Assembly: GCA_014529385.2 (NCBI GenBank) | Contig: CM043959.1 | Coordinates: 3,574,358 to 3,638,357, forward strand | Reading direction: 5' to 3' | Length of the DNA stretch: 64,000 nucleotides | Origin: Adiantum capillus-veneris | Taxonomy: Eukaryota > Streptophyta > Polypodiopsida > Polypodiales > Pteridaceae | Program-made: the position numbers and the translations under genes | The notes under the pieces: generated by a model | Seen by the model: the letters and a program-made list of their open reading frames with translations, nothing else | Database searches by the model: none | What the model was told of the DNA's origin: nothing | Shown here: piece by piece, positions 10,271 to 22,008 of the stretch | Numbering within the stretch: position 1 is the stretch's first letter | Layout of the letters: each line of letters opens with the position of its first letter

Positions 10271-11339
10271 TGTTGGACGGATACGCCGCGACGGACGTTA
10301 GCAAAGCGAGAACTCACCTAACATATAATGTCAAATGAGGACGGAGCTCGACCCGTAGGCGCGTGGAAGCAAGCATAGGGTGTCAATCTACACTCGACCG
10401 ACTCTTGACTAATTCCTACAGAGGTCTCTACCCAATGTCTAAGCTATAGCCTTCAAGAGTGCTTAAGAAGAGATTTCCTACAACGCTTACAAGAGCCAAA
10501 CAGCCATCAAACAGTCTCGAAACGCCACAGAACTTGAAGGAGTCCCTATTAACACCAATAGGTCGCTCTCCCTAAGGTCCATGAACCAAATTCTCAACCC
10601 AAAACACCCGGTGCAAAATCACGTAGGATGTCTGGCCCAAATTTGAAGATCGTCGTTTCCGAAAACTAAAGTGCCTAATGTGTAGCTCTACTCAATGCGA
10701 ACGTGTGGATATACTGAAATGCAGAAACAAACAACGTATGCTCACCGAATCACCAGATGGAGCTCACAAAACCAGACTGTACGCGTGCAATGTAGGTATT
10801 GGCTCGTAGCTCTCGTCGGGGGCAACACGCTACACTTCTCTGCACTCGATTCCGACCACTGGTACGCGCGTAGCGTCAAGAAGAAGCTCTCACTCTCTCT
10901 CGTACACATTACACTCACTCACAGATAGTAGATCAGATTATTAGAAGTCTCCTTACAAAGCTTTAGGTTTTGGCTTATATACTAAGCCTTAGAAAACCTA
11001 ATGTCCGACCAAAATGACCTTATTTGTCCCTAGGCTTCTATAGAGCTTAATTACAACACCGTGAGCTGACTTTGCTCATCCAACAAGCATCTGTGGCCAA
11101 AATACAATTGCTGACTTAAAATATGAAGTTCCCGTAAACATTACAAAAGTGATCGTAATGGCTCAAAATAATAATAACGGGATATTAGATGATGTCCATG
11201 AGCTTGTATCTTCACATTACAACATCCATCTTCGTCTTCATCACTTCATTAGCATCTTTACTTGGAATCTTTAGAGAATCTTTGAGGAATCTTCATGGAA
11301 TCTTTGTGGAAGCGTTGTTGAAAGGTTGACCTGTCAACA
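10271..11339 (-). mobile_element. A-family LTR (5' LTR, minus orientation)
   Basis: The 1,069-bp sequence begins on the minus strand with TGTTGACAGGTCAACC at 11,339 and ends with CCGTCCAACA at 10,271, giving TG...CA ends. The primer site follows directly. It is matched in inverted orientation by 32,519-33,599. A TATATAAG box lies at 10,974-10,981 on the minus strand, about 360 bases into the LTR. The start contains a small inverted repeat (GTTGAC, two bases, GTCAAC). The flank just outside, read on minus, is TACCC, which matches the base pattern after the LTR at 33,599. Confidence 0.88.
10974..10981 (-). promoter_or_regulatory. LTR TATA box, A family
   Basis: TATATAAG on the minus strand. 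The same box in the same context (AGTATATAAG) occurs in the other three A/B LTRs at 32,876-32,883, 31,631-31,638 and 55,098-55,105. Such conservation points to the core promoter that would start element RNA. Confidence 0.6.
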
Positions 11340-11739
<400 letters not shown>

Positions 11740-11790
11740 TGGAGGGATATAAAGAGGGGAGAGATACATTTATGCAAATAGAGATTGTCT

Positions 11791-11798
11791 ATAAATAT
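11791..11798 (+). promoter_or_regulatory. TATA-box-like site of repeat Y
   Basis: TATAAATA lies 63 bases before an ATG at 11,861 and just after a long GA array. The same order (GA array, TATAAATA, an ATG, a GTGAGT donor-like site) is kept in the second Y copy near 52,316-52,516. GA arrays next to TATA boxes are common in plant promoters, so this could be the promoter of the original Y gene. Confidence 0.4.
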
Positions 11799-11860
11799 AG
11801 GCTTGGGTGTCAATTGAAATATATCTAGATAGCATGTAAGCTCTAATAGATTCTCCCAAT

Positions 11861-13228
11861 GATGGCTTCAGTCTCGTCATGCAAGGTGAGTTTGTTCTTG
11901 AGAATACTTTAGAAGTGAACCTTTGTTACTTGATTGCCCTTCTAGATTTGCCACGGTCGATCCTAGAGATCATGGGGTTTATAGTAACAGTGATATGTTT
12001 GCTATTTTTTCTGCTTCAGATGGCATCATTCAGACTCAGGTGAAAGATGGTGTGACATTAGGTGATCAATTTCAATTTGTATTGGATTCAACCTTGTCCA
12101 CAAAGTTTATGTTGGTCACAAATATGGGTGTGGGTATGTCCTCAAGATCAAATGTTTTGATTGTGTAGTTATCTGACAACTGCAATGAAGAAGGTTTTTG
12201 GATGGAAACTCAACCAAGAAACTTGATGAAACATTTTATGTTCGCCAAGAATCAACACAAGATGTTTTGATAGAACAAGAAAAGAAAGACAACAAAATAT
12301 CTTCGGGTTCAAACCAAGTAGTAAAAGCACAAAGTACAATGGAGTACATTGTGCTAAATAGCCATAAGTACCCCAAATTGACCCCAATGATTTCTAGGTG
12401 TTTGATTAAGAAAAAGGTAGGCCTAAGTGTACAATGGAGATTGAGTTTATGAGCAGGATGTTGTGCCGCATGGTGTCCCCAAAATGTTGGGGATGGAGCA
12501 GAAGTATGATGGCCATTGTTAGGTCAAGCTTGTTCATTCTAGAATGAGGTATCCACCTTTAATCCAGAGAAGTAAATGTGGCGAACATCTCGTTTTCAAG
12601 AATAGCTCGTGCTCGATCAATGCAATGAGTGGACGACCAAACGAAAATTCTTGGAAATGGAAGTTGCTAACTTCCATTTCATCGGTTGGTATGTTGAGCT
12701 CTGGAAACAAAACACTACGATGCTTCCAATGTGATCATAGCCTAGTTCTCCTTTCAGAGTGTTCTTGTGTTGTCTATTACTTGCTTGCTGACTACAACTG
12801 GACTCGGTTGTTCATCCACATTGGTAACCATAACCACCTTGTCGCAAAGGGAGTTTTGGAGTCAACAATTCAACAAACAAGAGAACTTGTGTCTCATGTG
12901 GTGTATGAATCACCAATGACTGGACCTAGGCATTTGCAATTGAATCTTGCATAGCAGATATTTATGGGAGTGATAGTTCAAGAAAACAAGGAGCAACTAA
13001 CAAGCAATGAGCTCCTCTCTATATTGGAGGAGATGCGACCATTGATCCATACACAAAGGTGTTGTTTTGTTTGCTTGTCTCCGTACCTTTTTCACTTCCT
13101 TCTGGTTGACATGCATGTACGTAAAATTAATGTAAGGTTTAAACATTGGATGAGAGAAGCAACTACTACACGAATTGGAGTAGGTACATATTCCCAATTG
13201 ATTCGGCTAAATAAAATATGCGACGATA
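11861..13228 (+). pseudogene. repeat Y: decayed protein-coding repeat with a His-x-His motif
   Basis: Three frame pieces can be joined by eye: 11,923-12,168, 12,544-12,954 and 12,964-13,228. The middle one contains LRCFQCDHS, then TRLFIHIGNHNHLVAKG, then STIQQTRELVSHVVYESP. Cysteines followed by an IH-G-HNH segment resemble FLYWCH or GCM/WRKY-like zinc fingers found in transposon proteins, but I could not name the family. A first short exon (MASVSSCK then GTGAGT) may exist, but the phase does not work with the obvious acceptors. The copy ends abruptly at about 13,228, where A-family leader begins. Other copies lie at 49,856-50,505 (inverted) and 52,380-53,717. Confidence 0.35.
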
Positions 13229-15756
13229 GGTTTTTCCACGGCCAAAAGGCGGAGTCAAAAAACGTAAAATTTTAGAAAAGGCTTAAATTGAGTGATTTTT
13301 GCTTTTTTTTGCAAATGTGAAGCATACTTGCACTTGCTGAGAGCATAAGGAAGCATCAGAGACACTTGAGTCTGAAAAAATAAGCAGTAGACATACTACG
13401 CGTAGGATGTCTACAAGGTGATCCGGACACTTTCTGGAAAAATTCAGGTTACCAGTGTGTTTAGAAGGTAGGTTCTACCCTATTTTCACCTGGAAAGTGG
13501 AAATTTGACCAAATTTTGACACATTAAAGCCAAAAGACAAGAATTGCCAGACATCCTACCCAAATTGTGTCCAAGGCCTAATTTTGAGAGCAAACCATAG
13601 GATGACTCCATAGGCATGTTCTAAATGTTGTATTGAGTGCATGTGATAAATTTCATCTGATTTGGGTCATTGAAAGTAAAGATTGAACAGACTTTAGCGT
13701 TTTTGGACGGACAAAAGGCAAGAATAGCTAGTTTTGGAGTCTTTTGACATCCAAACTCGCATCTAAGCATACCAATGGGTTGCTGAAGACTAGGGGAATC
13801 TTTGGTCCAAGTTTGGGTTCATTCTGAGCAAAAAGACATCCTACGCATAGGATGTCTACTGCATGATTCTGAGACCAAAATTCTTCTGTGACCATACCAT
13901 GCTGTCATATAGCCTTAGATAAGCCTCTTAGGCAAATTTGGTCCAATTTGGAGTTGATTTGATTTGGGAATTCATCAGAAAATACATCAGGATTTCGGAA
14001 CAGATTCTTGATCATTTGACCAACCTATAGGTGTCAGAATCAAAAAGTAAAAATAGCTGTGAGTTTAGCACATCAAGGGGAAGCTACAGTGCAAGTTTGA
14101 GCTGAAACAAAGAAAAAAGACATCCTACACGTAGGATGTCTCTAGGGTCATAAAGTGGTCAAAATTCTATTGTAGCCATATAGGGAGGTTCTAAGTGTCT
14201 CAAGGATTCCATATCTTTTTTTCAAAAGTGAATTTGGACCTTGTTTGGCCTATTTACCAAGCAAAGACAAGAATTGTCAGACATCCTACTCTTGGAGTGC
14301 ACTAGAAGCTTATGCAACCCAAATCTTGACCTATTGGCATCCAAATTCAATTCTAAGCATACCATTGGGTTGCTGAGCACTAGGAGAATCTTGGGATCAA
14401 GTTTGGACAATATCTGAGAAGTTAGACATCCTACGCGTAGGATGTCTCCGGCTTGATTTAGGAATCCAAACCAACCTATGAGCACACCATTGTGATCAGC
14501 ACATCAAGGAGAAGCTGGGGTGAAAATTTCAAGTCATTCTGAGCAAAAAGACATCCTATGCGTAGGATGTCTCAAGGCCATTTTTAGGTCCAAAGGAAAT
14601 TCTGATCATACCATTGTGTTGCTAGACTTAAGGGGAGTCTCTGGACCAAATTTTGTTAAATTCTGAGCATATAGACATCCTACGCGTAGGATGTCTCTAG
14701 GCCAATTTTAGGGTCCAACTGAAATTTTGACCATACAAGAGTGTTCACAGTGTCACAGAGATCCGAAATCTTCTTTTAAAATTGAATTTGGACTCATTTT
14801 GACCATTCTAAACTGCATTTCACTATTTTGGCCATAACTTTCACAAACGGTATCAGATCGGAAAAGTTTTTATATCAAAACGTAGCCTGAGAGCGACTCT
14901 ACAGATTTTAGAGCAAAACTTGAACTAAATGATGCTGACGACAACCATTTAGGTCCACTTTGAAAAAAAACATCGTTTAAGGCCTCAAAATGCATTTCGA
15001 AAGTCGGGAGTTTCTAAAACCGATAAATCTCGAAAGAATTGTGAGAAAACGGTCATGGTATTGAAGACTGCTAAGTTAGCAGATTGAAATTATCTTTTGG
15101 GAAAACCATTGGTCACCCGCGGAAAGGTGTAAAAGTTAACTACGGCCTAGTGTACGTCCATACACAAATCTGGTAGTAGTAAGACCATACACAAGGACGC
15201 TTGATTTTGCAACAACAGTCACAAGTTTTGGAGAACTTTAACACGAGATTTTTGCTAGCAAATCACTGCAACTTGCGCATAATTTTCTTGTGCTAGTTTA
15301 AGTTTAGTTCAGCTAAAAGCAAACTTGAAAGTCACTTCCAAGCCCACGGAACAAGTGTGGCCGTCAAAGACACATCAAGAATTTTTACGTTCATTGTGAA
15401 AAAGTTTTCCAGCTAAATAGAATTTTGCAGATTGTGTGCTAAAGTGAACACAGGTTAGCTTGAATCAAGAATCGCTACGAAGGGAGCAGTCGTTGCAGTA
15501 TAGTGGTAAGTTGCATAGCTTATCACAGTGCTTCCAATAGATCGAGGCCTGCTAAAAAGCTCTAGGAAAAGCAAGCAGCCAGACAAGACAGTATCAGCCT
15601 TGGCAAGCAAGGGAGCTAAGAAGTTCAAGCAAAGCCCAGTTCAAAAAACTCAGAGATTAAGGCATCCACAAAAGCTGAAGGACCTCAAGCGAAAAAGACC
15701 GACACAAGGGTGCTAATAATTTTTATTAGCTTTGAGGCAAGCTATAAGAGCTATCA
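13229..15756 (+). other. A-family 5' leader (right copy), 5' end truncated
   Basis: The leader begins abruptly at about 13,229 with GCCAAAAGGCGGAGTC, which corresponds to 30,236 in B1, so the LTR, PBS and first part of the leader are missing. It carries six palindromes and runs to ORF1 at 15,757. From about 13,400 it is the inverted copy of the left leader. No gene was recognised in it; the short Lys-rich frame at 15,528-15,716 just before ORF1 has no second support. Confidence 0.7.
13389..14696. repeat. leader palindrome cluster, A right copy (six sites)
   Basis: Copies of the AGACATCCTACG/CGTAGGATGTCT palindrome at 13,389, 13,834, 14,118, 14,424, 14,549 and 14,673. Those at 14,424 and 14,673 are perfect; the others carry one change each. 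The last three are spaced 125 and 124 bp. Confidence 0.92.
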
Positions 15757-17967
15757 TTGAACAGGTACAACAAGGGAGTCAAGACGAAAGCAATGGCGTC
15801 TCAAAGGAACCAGACCAGCCGAGACAAAGCTTCAAGTACATCCACAAAAATTACAAGAGAGCAAAGTGGGCTCTATTTAATTGGCCATTACAAAGGATTG
15901 CCATGCTATGAGGATATAAATCGGAATTTGTACATCAAGACAAAGAAAGATACAGAGGAAACTCGGACATCTCAATATGTGGAAGTTGAAACAGCGAAGA
16001 ATGTACTACACCCACATCCAGATTTCATGGAAGACTGTCTGGGATCAATTTACATGAGACACGGAAAATACATCGACAATGAGATAGAAACGTTGCACAA
16101 GGATCAACTTACAGAACTCAACACATATCCTCCAAGTATTCTTATGTACAAAGCTCAAGATGGGAAACGGCAAATTGGTACCCTTTATGTAGATGAGGAC
16201 GGTCGCTACTATAAAGCTGCCACAAATCATGAAGTTCCTACAGAGAGTAACCAATATTTTGCAGATGAAATATTTGGATCAAGAGGGGAAGACTACAAAT
16301 CTGAAGGTGGTAATGTTTATCATCTAGTCATGGCTTTACCTCTTGATACGCCACTAGAAGAGTTAACAACTACAGCTGTCACTGCACAAATGGGTGGCAC
16401 AACACAAGGCAAACCATGGAAAGACACTGCACAAGTCTCGTGCACCGCACCAGCACAAGGCAAAGCACAAACACACCAAATCGCACAAACAGGGAATACG
16501 CCGGAAGTACCAGCTATGAAGATAGCACAACTTCAAAAAGAGCTAGCTCGGTCTCAAGAGATACTTAACAGAGCACAAAAAGTCATATCATCAGGCATTG
16601 AACAGATGACAACATCAGATATTGAACCCTCTCGGATGGGGGGAGTTCAAACTCAACAAAGAGACCCTATATCTTCAAGAGTGGGATTAAGAAGTCCAGC
16701 TTTACAAGAAGCAGTGTCCTTTTCAGGAACCCAAGTGGAATTTCAAGAAGCATTGGAAGATGCCGAGCCGGAGGAGAAACCACTAGAAATTCACAATGCC
16801 CAATGTAGAAGGTCAGGTGAAGATGTCATTGTGGTCGACAAATACGATAGGCATAATGAAATAGCTGATGTGAAAAATATGGATGAGTTTAGAATTTGTG
16901 GGCAACCTATAAGTCACATACTTGGACCCCGTCCAAAAGCACCATCCAGGGAAACGAAAAACAAAGATTCGGTTCGATCTTCACCCTCGGTGCAAACCTC
17001 GCCAAAATCAACTCGGAAACATAGCCCTAAGGCTATGCAGAAGCCCCACGACAAAGACCATATACTGATGGAAGAATTAGCATTACAACTGCTAGAAAGC
17101 ATGGATAGTGATTTGATCTTGTATGCAAGCAATAATGGAAGCTATTTTCAGCTTCTCAAGGACAAGACGATGAAGGATAAAGAGACGAAGCCAGTGGATA
17201 CACCTAAGTCGATCGTAATCTACAAGTTCATGCGTGCAAAGAAGAGGTCATATCTGTATCTAGATACCACAGGAAACCATTATCAACAGTATTATGGAGA
17301 GATGCCTCGTCCAAAGGGTGCACATGTTGAGATAGCGACATATTGCAACCAATGTGCCATTGGTCATTTAGTGAAGGACTGCCCAACAAAGCTCTACATG
17401 GAAAAGAAGAAGCAACAAGCCAAAAGCAAAGTTCAGACAATGACAACGAGGGAACGAAAGCAAGAATCCCCAACGAGATCTCCTAAAAAGAAGCAGATCT
17501 TGTCGCAGAGCACAAAAGATAGGCTCAAGACACAGTTGCTTGAAGTCAAGGGTGTCAACGACATTATCATAGAGAATCAAGCTTTCAAAAAAGATCAATT
17601 GAATCAGTTGATTCAAGATCGCTTAAAGAACCTCAGTGAGGACAAGTCAAAGCATCCACAAGGTGATGAAGATGAAGCTCACAGTTCAAGGGTCGAGAGC
17701 AAAAGAAGCAAAGATTTTGACGATAGTGAGCCAACACAAGAAGAGGTGGCAATGGTAACAAAAAATCTTAGTGCCACGTCACAAGTGGAAGACATGCAAA
17801 TAGAATCAATGGATGAAGTTGAACGTCTACCAAATAAATTCTCTACTGTGGACTCTTCATTGGTGATTGAACAAATCAAAGAGTATGAGAAGCTAAAAGA
17901 AGATGTAACAGAAGACATAGAATGTACAGAAGAAAAGGAAATGATTGAGTCCAAGATTGACTACTAA
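15757..17967 (+). CDS. A-family ORF1, second copy
   Basis: A 736-residue frame almost identical to the one at 5,327-7,537; by eye it differs at three residues (V to A in SCTAPAQ, V to M in KVQTMTT, F to S in NKFSTVD). It has the same variant knuckle, CNQCAIGHLVKDC, at residues 530-542. This copy lacks its own 5' LTR and primer site, so it is unlikely to be mobile from here, though the frame is complete. Downstream, the in-frame TAA, GGA and CAA arrangement before ORF2 is preserved. The promoter that would drive it is missing, so any expression would need an outside promoter. Confidence 0.7.
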   Translation: MNRYNKGVKTKAMASQRNQTSRDKASSTSTKITREQSGLYLIGHYKGLPCYEDINRNLYIKTKKDTEETRTSQYVEVETAKNVLHPHPDFMEDCLGSIYMRHGKYIDNEIETLHKDQLTELNTYPPSILMYKAQDGKRQIGTLYVDEDGRYYKAATNHEVPTESNQYFADEIFGSRGEDYKSEGGNVYHLVMALPLDTPLEELTTTAVTAQMGGTTQGKPWKDTAQVSCTAPAQGKAQTHQIAQTGNTPEVPAMKIAQLQKELARSQEILNRAQKVISSGIEQMTTSDIEPSRMGGVQTQQRDPISSRVGLRSPALQEAVSFSGTQVEFQEALEDAEPEEKPLEIHNAQCRRSGEDVIVVDKYDRHNEIADVKNMDEFRICGQPISHILGPRPKAPSRETKNKDSVRSSPSVQTSPKSTRKHSPKAMQKPHDKDHILMEELALQLLESMDSDLILYASNNGSYFQLLKDKTMKDKETKPVDTPKSIVIYKFMRAKKRSYLYLDTTGNHYQQYYGEMPRPKGAHVEIATYCNQCAIGHLVKDCPTKLYMEKKKQQAKSKVQTMTTRERKQESPTRSPKKKQILSQSTKDRLKTQLLEVKGVNDIIIENQAFKKDQLNQLIQDRLKNLSEDKSKHPQGDEDEAHSSRVESKRSKDFDDSEPTQEEVAMVTKNLSATSQVEDMQIESMDEVERLPNKFSTVDSSLVIEQIKEYEKLKEDVTEDIECTEEKEMIESKIDY

Positions 17968-17985
17968 GGACAAGCAATACAGGAT

Positions 17986-18850
17986 ATGAATGAATATTTT
18001 CGAGAAGAGACTCTACAAAAACCCATGGAACAATGGAAACCAAAGGCCACGGCGACCATTGCATCAGAAGAAGAGAGTCAACCTCAATATCCTACTACAG
18101 AAACTTCAAAATATTTCCAAGAAGAAAAGTCACCATTGAATTATCTTCAAGTGCTAGAAGCAGTAAATAGTGACAGAGAGCTTCTGAAATCAAGAGTCAA
18201 GGCGTCACAGTCAGAAACTAGCAATGAAGACCAACAAGATGCTTAGGCTATAGACCTTCCCCAAAGCTATAGATCAGAAGATAGTAAGCACTTGGGACAT
18301 GCTACAACCAGTCAAATGATAAAGAAGTTCAACATACAAGAGGATGACAAAGCTTCCAAGGCACAAAATTCCAAGAAAAGTACCAAAAGCAAAGAGGACA
18401 TCAGTTACTTGGCAGCCAACAAGAAGATTAAATTCTCGTTGGATGTGCATGAGAAACTGAAAATTCAATTTTACAGCAGACATAGATTGCACTGCCACGA
18501 ATAATGTCATGTCTTCTGGGTTGTGGTTACTTCTAGATAAACCAGAACTGTATGAAATTCAGGTACAGCTTCCTATATCACATGGAATAGCCATGACAAG
18601 TTTAGGGATTGCAAAAGCTACCCTTACACTACGGTCAAAGGTAATCAAAGACAAATTCCTAGTGTTGGACTCTCAAAAAATGAGTACACACTTGATTTTG
18701 TCCAAGCAATGGGCGAAAATGTTTGAAGAAGCACCTGAATCTTCAACAGTGATTAAGCCTATGACAGCTCAAAGATCTTTGGCCACTATGGACATTATAG
18801 GTCTATTGCCATATCTAAATTCAAAAAGAACCCAATGTCGTTTAACTTGA
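17986..18850 (+). pseudogene. A-family ORF2, broken second copy
   Basis: Counterpart of 4,445-5,308. A CAG codon has become TAG at about 18,244 (DQQDA then stop). Then one extra A in the run near 18,466 shifts the frame in the retropepsin-like region, so KLKF becomes KLKIQFYS. The C-terminal half (MSSGLWLLLDKPELYEIQ onward) is open at 18,509-18,850 in another frame. The stop is a C-to-T change in a CAG (CHG) context. The copy is dead; its sequence shows the ancestral frame only by comparison with the left arm. Confidence 0.75.
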
Positions 18851-19067
18851 CCCTTATCATCATGGATAGAGAGAGCTTCATCCATAACTTGCTCCACCAA
18901 ATCTTGCCAATTCGGAGTTTGTGATTCTCATAAACAACTTGTACAATCTGTAGAATTGAGTGATTGGCTTTTTGATCTTGTGAGCCAATGACAACTTTGT
19001 AAGGATTTTGTAGAAATTGTATGGCTAAACCCTTAACTTGTTTAGGCCAAGTTGCACTCCAATGCAA
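18851..19067 (-). pseudogene. captured DEAD-box helicase fragment (right arm)
   Basis: Inverted copy of 4,228-4,440, reading TWPKQVKGLAIQFLQNPYK and SQDQKANHSILQIVQVV on minus. It has the same two-base loss after ENHK. It lies tail to tail with A ORF2, and the two meet near a CATTATAGGTCT word that also occurs at 55,560 in B2, which marks the junction. Confidence 0.72.
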
Positions 19068-20910
19068 AGTCTGTCAGTCAGGCCGAATCCAGGACTTAAT
19101 TATTCTAATTTGAGGTTCAAAACCCTGCCGAGCATTCGATGTGCATTATCAAGGACAAGATTTTGAGATCCTCTGATTACCCTTATGTCTGCTCTTTTTC
19201 ATTGAAAACTTCTTTGTTCTTGAGTTATGTTGTGTTGTTGACCCAGCGGTCAACACTTTGCTGTCGTTTTGGCTTCATCTATTGCACTGCTTGTAACTTT
19301 GTCGAACCTCAACAAGAATTATGATCCATTAGAGTGGACATCTATCATTGTAACCATTCATCTTTTGAGATCCTCTGATTACTTTTATGTCTGCTCTTCT
19401 TCACTGGGGACTTCATTGTTCCTGTGCAATCATGTTGTTCGTGTTGTCTGCAGCTTTGTCATTGTAGGCCATTCTTCAACTCGCCATTGAGGAGAAGTAT
19501 GCTATGATCTGAAATTGGTGCTCCGATTCATTTGTCAATTGATTTGAGTAGAATTTCCTTATTGTTGATGTAGAAGAAATATGTACAAGAGGATGGTGAT
19601 AGGTGTCTTTAGATTAGGGTCTAAAACCTGGATGACCGAAGGGAAAAAACCCGGTGGGAAAAAAATGCCTTTGGTATACGCTCTTATTGGAGTTGAGCAG
19701 TTGAACGTGAAGGACATGTTCATGAAAGCTGACTGCTTGGGTGAAACACGGAAAGAGTGCCTGATGCAAGTGCCAATTATGGGACACTCTATATGCATAT
19801 GAGAAATTTGTCAACAAAAGCATGCAATGTGAAAGAAGGAGATGATGGGTGTTTTGAGGAATAAATGTAGCACATGTGACATCAAAAGATGTCTCAATAG
19901 CTTCCACCTTTCCAAGAAGGGTTGTCGATGTAGAAGTTTCTCCACTCGTCTCTCACTGTGCTCAGTACGTGAGTGTCTTTTGGACCTTCTCCTTCACTTC
20001 ACCAGACTTAAGTACTTAGACTTCGACTCTTTTGCTCACCTATACCAGCATGATCGACACAACATAAATATGCTCAACTCTTCCAGCTTGAGCAGTACCT
20101 AGAATAGCTAATACGCTTAGACCACAGAGAATATTACTTGAAGCTTTGGGACTAACACCTCACTCATTTTGTGGCTTAGCTACTCGACTCTGACTTTTAT
20201 GACTTGTGGGTTACATGTTGACACTGCTTTGTGACAAGTTCTTCGGCTATTGTAGTGGCCTGCTGAGACATGCTTTGTGAAGTTTCATCATTTTCCTGTA
20301 CCTTCTTCTCTTTGTAGTGCTCAGGCCTCTCGTCAGTCTTTTCTTCATGTGGATTATGGATTTTTTTATTTTCTCTTAATAATAAACAAAGAAAATCTTA
20401 AAACAACTCAACAAAAGAAAAATCATTCAAATAGAAATCTAAATGCTATGTACACTATACACATGTCCCTAGGGACTCATATATGGATTTTGTCCCCATA
20501 CTCCTCTGTAACTCTACTATGAGGGCATATACTCTAAATTTCGTCAAAAAATTATCACAATAAAACGCAAAAATTCAATGCATCTCACAAAACATTGCCC
20601 TCTAATAGTCATAATGTTAGGTCCGCATTCAGAATGCCTTCCCCCTTCCTATTTGGAGTCATCCTTTATGATAGGGTATTGCAAAGGGTATGTGTTGTGC
20701 TTGGGCAATTAAAAGTTGTGCCTATGCAGGCCTTGTAATGTAGCCCTATTATGCATACACAATCAATGCATGGAAAAGATTTATGTTGTGCAAGATGTGG
20801 GTATAAGCAATTTTCTTATTGGCATTTGTTGGTGAGGCTTCCTATTCTAAGCAATGTAATGGTCTTTGAAGCTCCTGTATCGTTGCTTGATTGAAGCGAC
20901 TTGCTCTCTT
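19068..20910 (-). other. B-family 3' noncoding module (right arm)
   Basis: Same sequence as 2,385-4,227 in reverse. The LTR-start stub is at 19,236-19,255, preceded by TTGAGTTATGTTGTGT as in the B LTR. No coding region recognised. Confidence 0.55.
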
Positions 20911-21336
20911 CTAACTGTACTGTAATCGTAGAAAGAATTGTAAGAATTCAAGCAGCGATGCACTGACAACAGTTTTGTTGTTCTTCTTTGGGACCCATTT
21001 CTTTGCGATTATTGAATGTTTTGTTGCTGACGCTCGTTTGAGAACCCATACTTGCCCGTGCTTCGTTTGTGTTTGAAGAGACTTCTTTGGGATCCACCTA
21101 TTTGTTGTGTGAGTCGACAGTGGTCTTTGCTTCATCCCTTGTACGCTTGGTTTGGGACTTGATTCGGGCTTTGAAAGTTGATACTGTGGTTGTTTTGGAA
21201 TCCAAATGAATTCCTGACTTTTTTGTGCTTGAATCAACTTCTTTGGAGCCCAAACCTGAGTTGTAAAAGCTTGCGACTTTGTGATATTCTTACCCGTTTG
21301 TGCACGCTTTCCTTGTTTTTGTGTTGGTGTTGGATC
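20911..21336 (-). pseudogene. B-family polyprotein tail (right arm), truncated
   Basis: Minus-strand frame with the W-[IVA]-P-K words QVWAPKK, FIWIPKQ, RWIPKKS, QVWVLKR and KWVPKKN. It stops at the arm boundary inside DPTPTQKQGK, where the plus-strand A ORF1 fragment begins. The N-terminal parts are missing. Confidence 0.7.
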
Positions 21337-22008
21337 ACTACTATAAAGCTGCCACAAATCATGAATTTCCTACAGAGAGTAACCAATATTTTGCAGATGA
21401 AATATTTGGATCAAGAGGGGAAGACTACAAATCTGAAGGTGGTTATGTTTATCATCTAGTCATGGCTTTACCACTTGATACGCAACTAGAAGAGTTAACA
21501 ACTACAACCGTCACTGCACAAATGGGTGGCACAACACAAGGCAAACCATGGAAAGACACTGCACAAGTCTCGTGCACTGCACTAGCACAAGGCAAAGCAC
21601 AAACACACCAAATTGCACAAACAGGGAATACGCCGGAAGTACCAGCTATGAAGATAGCACAACTTCAAAAAGATCTAGGTTGGTCTCAAGAGCTACTTAA
21701 CAGAGCACAACAAGTCATATCATCAGGCATTGAACAGATGCCAACATCAGATATGGAACCCTCTCGGATGGGGGGAGTTCAAACTCAACAAAGAGACCCT
21801 ATATCTTCAAGAGTGGGATTAAGAAGTCCAGCTTTACAAGAAGCAGTGTCCTTTTCAGGAACCCAAGTGGAATTTCAAGAAGCATTGGAAGATGCCGAGC
21901 CGGAGGAGAAACCACTGGAAATTCACAATGCCCAATGTAGAAGGTCAGGTCAAGATGTCATTATGGTCGACAAATACGATAGGCACAATGAAATAGCCGA
22001 TGTGAAAA
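21337..22008 (+). pseudogene. A-family ORF1 internal fragment
   Basis: Starts at the YYKAATNHE segment of ORF1 (about residue 149) and ends at EIADVK (about residue 372), then fuses to B 3' noncoding sequence beginning CTTTGTCAAACC. The frame stays open across the fusion to 22,202. Several substitutions against the other two ORF1 copies (KDLGWSQELLNRAQQ, for example) show that it is an older or different A copy. The zinc knuckle and C-terminus are absent. Both ends are abrupt, with only two or three bases of possible shared sequence. Confidence 0.75.

Larger units (their letters stand above)
13400..21336 (-). repeat. right arm of the 7.9-kb inverted repeat
   Basis: Reverse complement of 1,959-9,891. 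The outer edge is GGATC at 21,332-21,336, where the sequence switches abruptly to an A ORF1 fragment on plus. Relative to the left arm this copy has a nonsense change and a one-base insertion in ORF2, so the left arm is better preserved. Confidence 0.92.

Noticed and set aside
16914-17954. Several minus-strand frames of 60-90 codons inside A ORF1
   Set aside because: Shadows of the 736-codon frame; the same shadows occur in the other arm.
19842-20102. 86-codon frame starting MMGVLRNKCSTCDIKR, open in four copies (3,193; 19,842; 22,554; 56,391)
   Set aside because: It is antisense to the B element and has no recognisable motif. The copies are too similar for openness alone to show selection. 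Worth revisiting if distant copies also keep it open.
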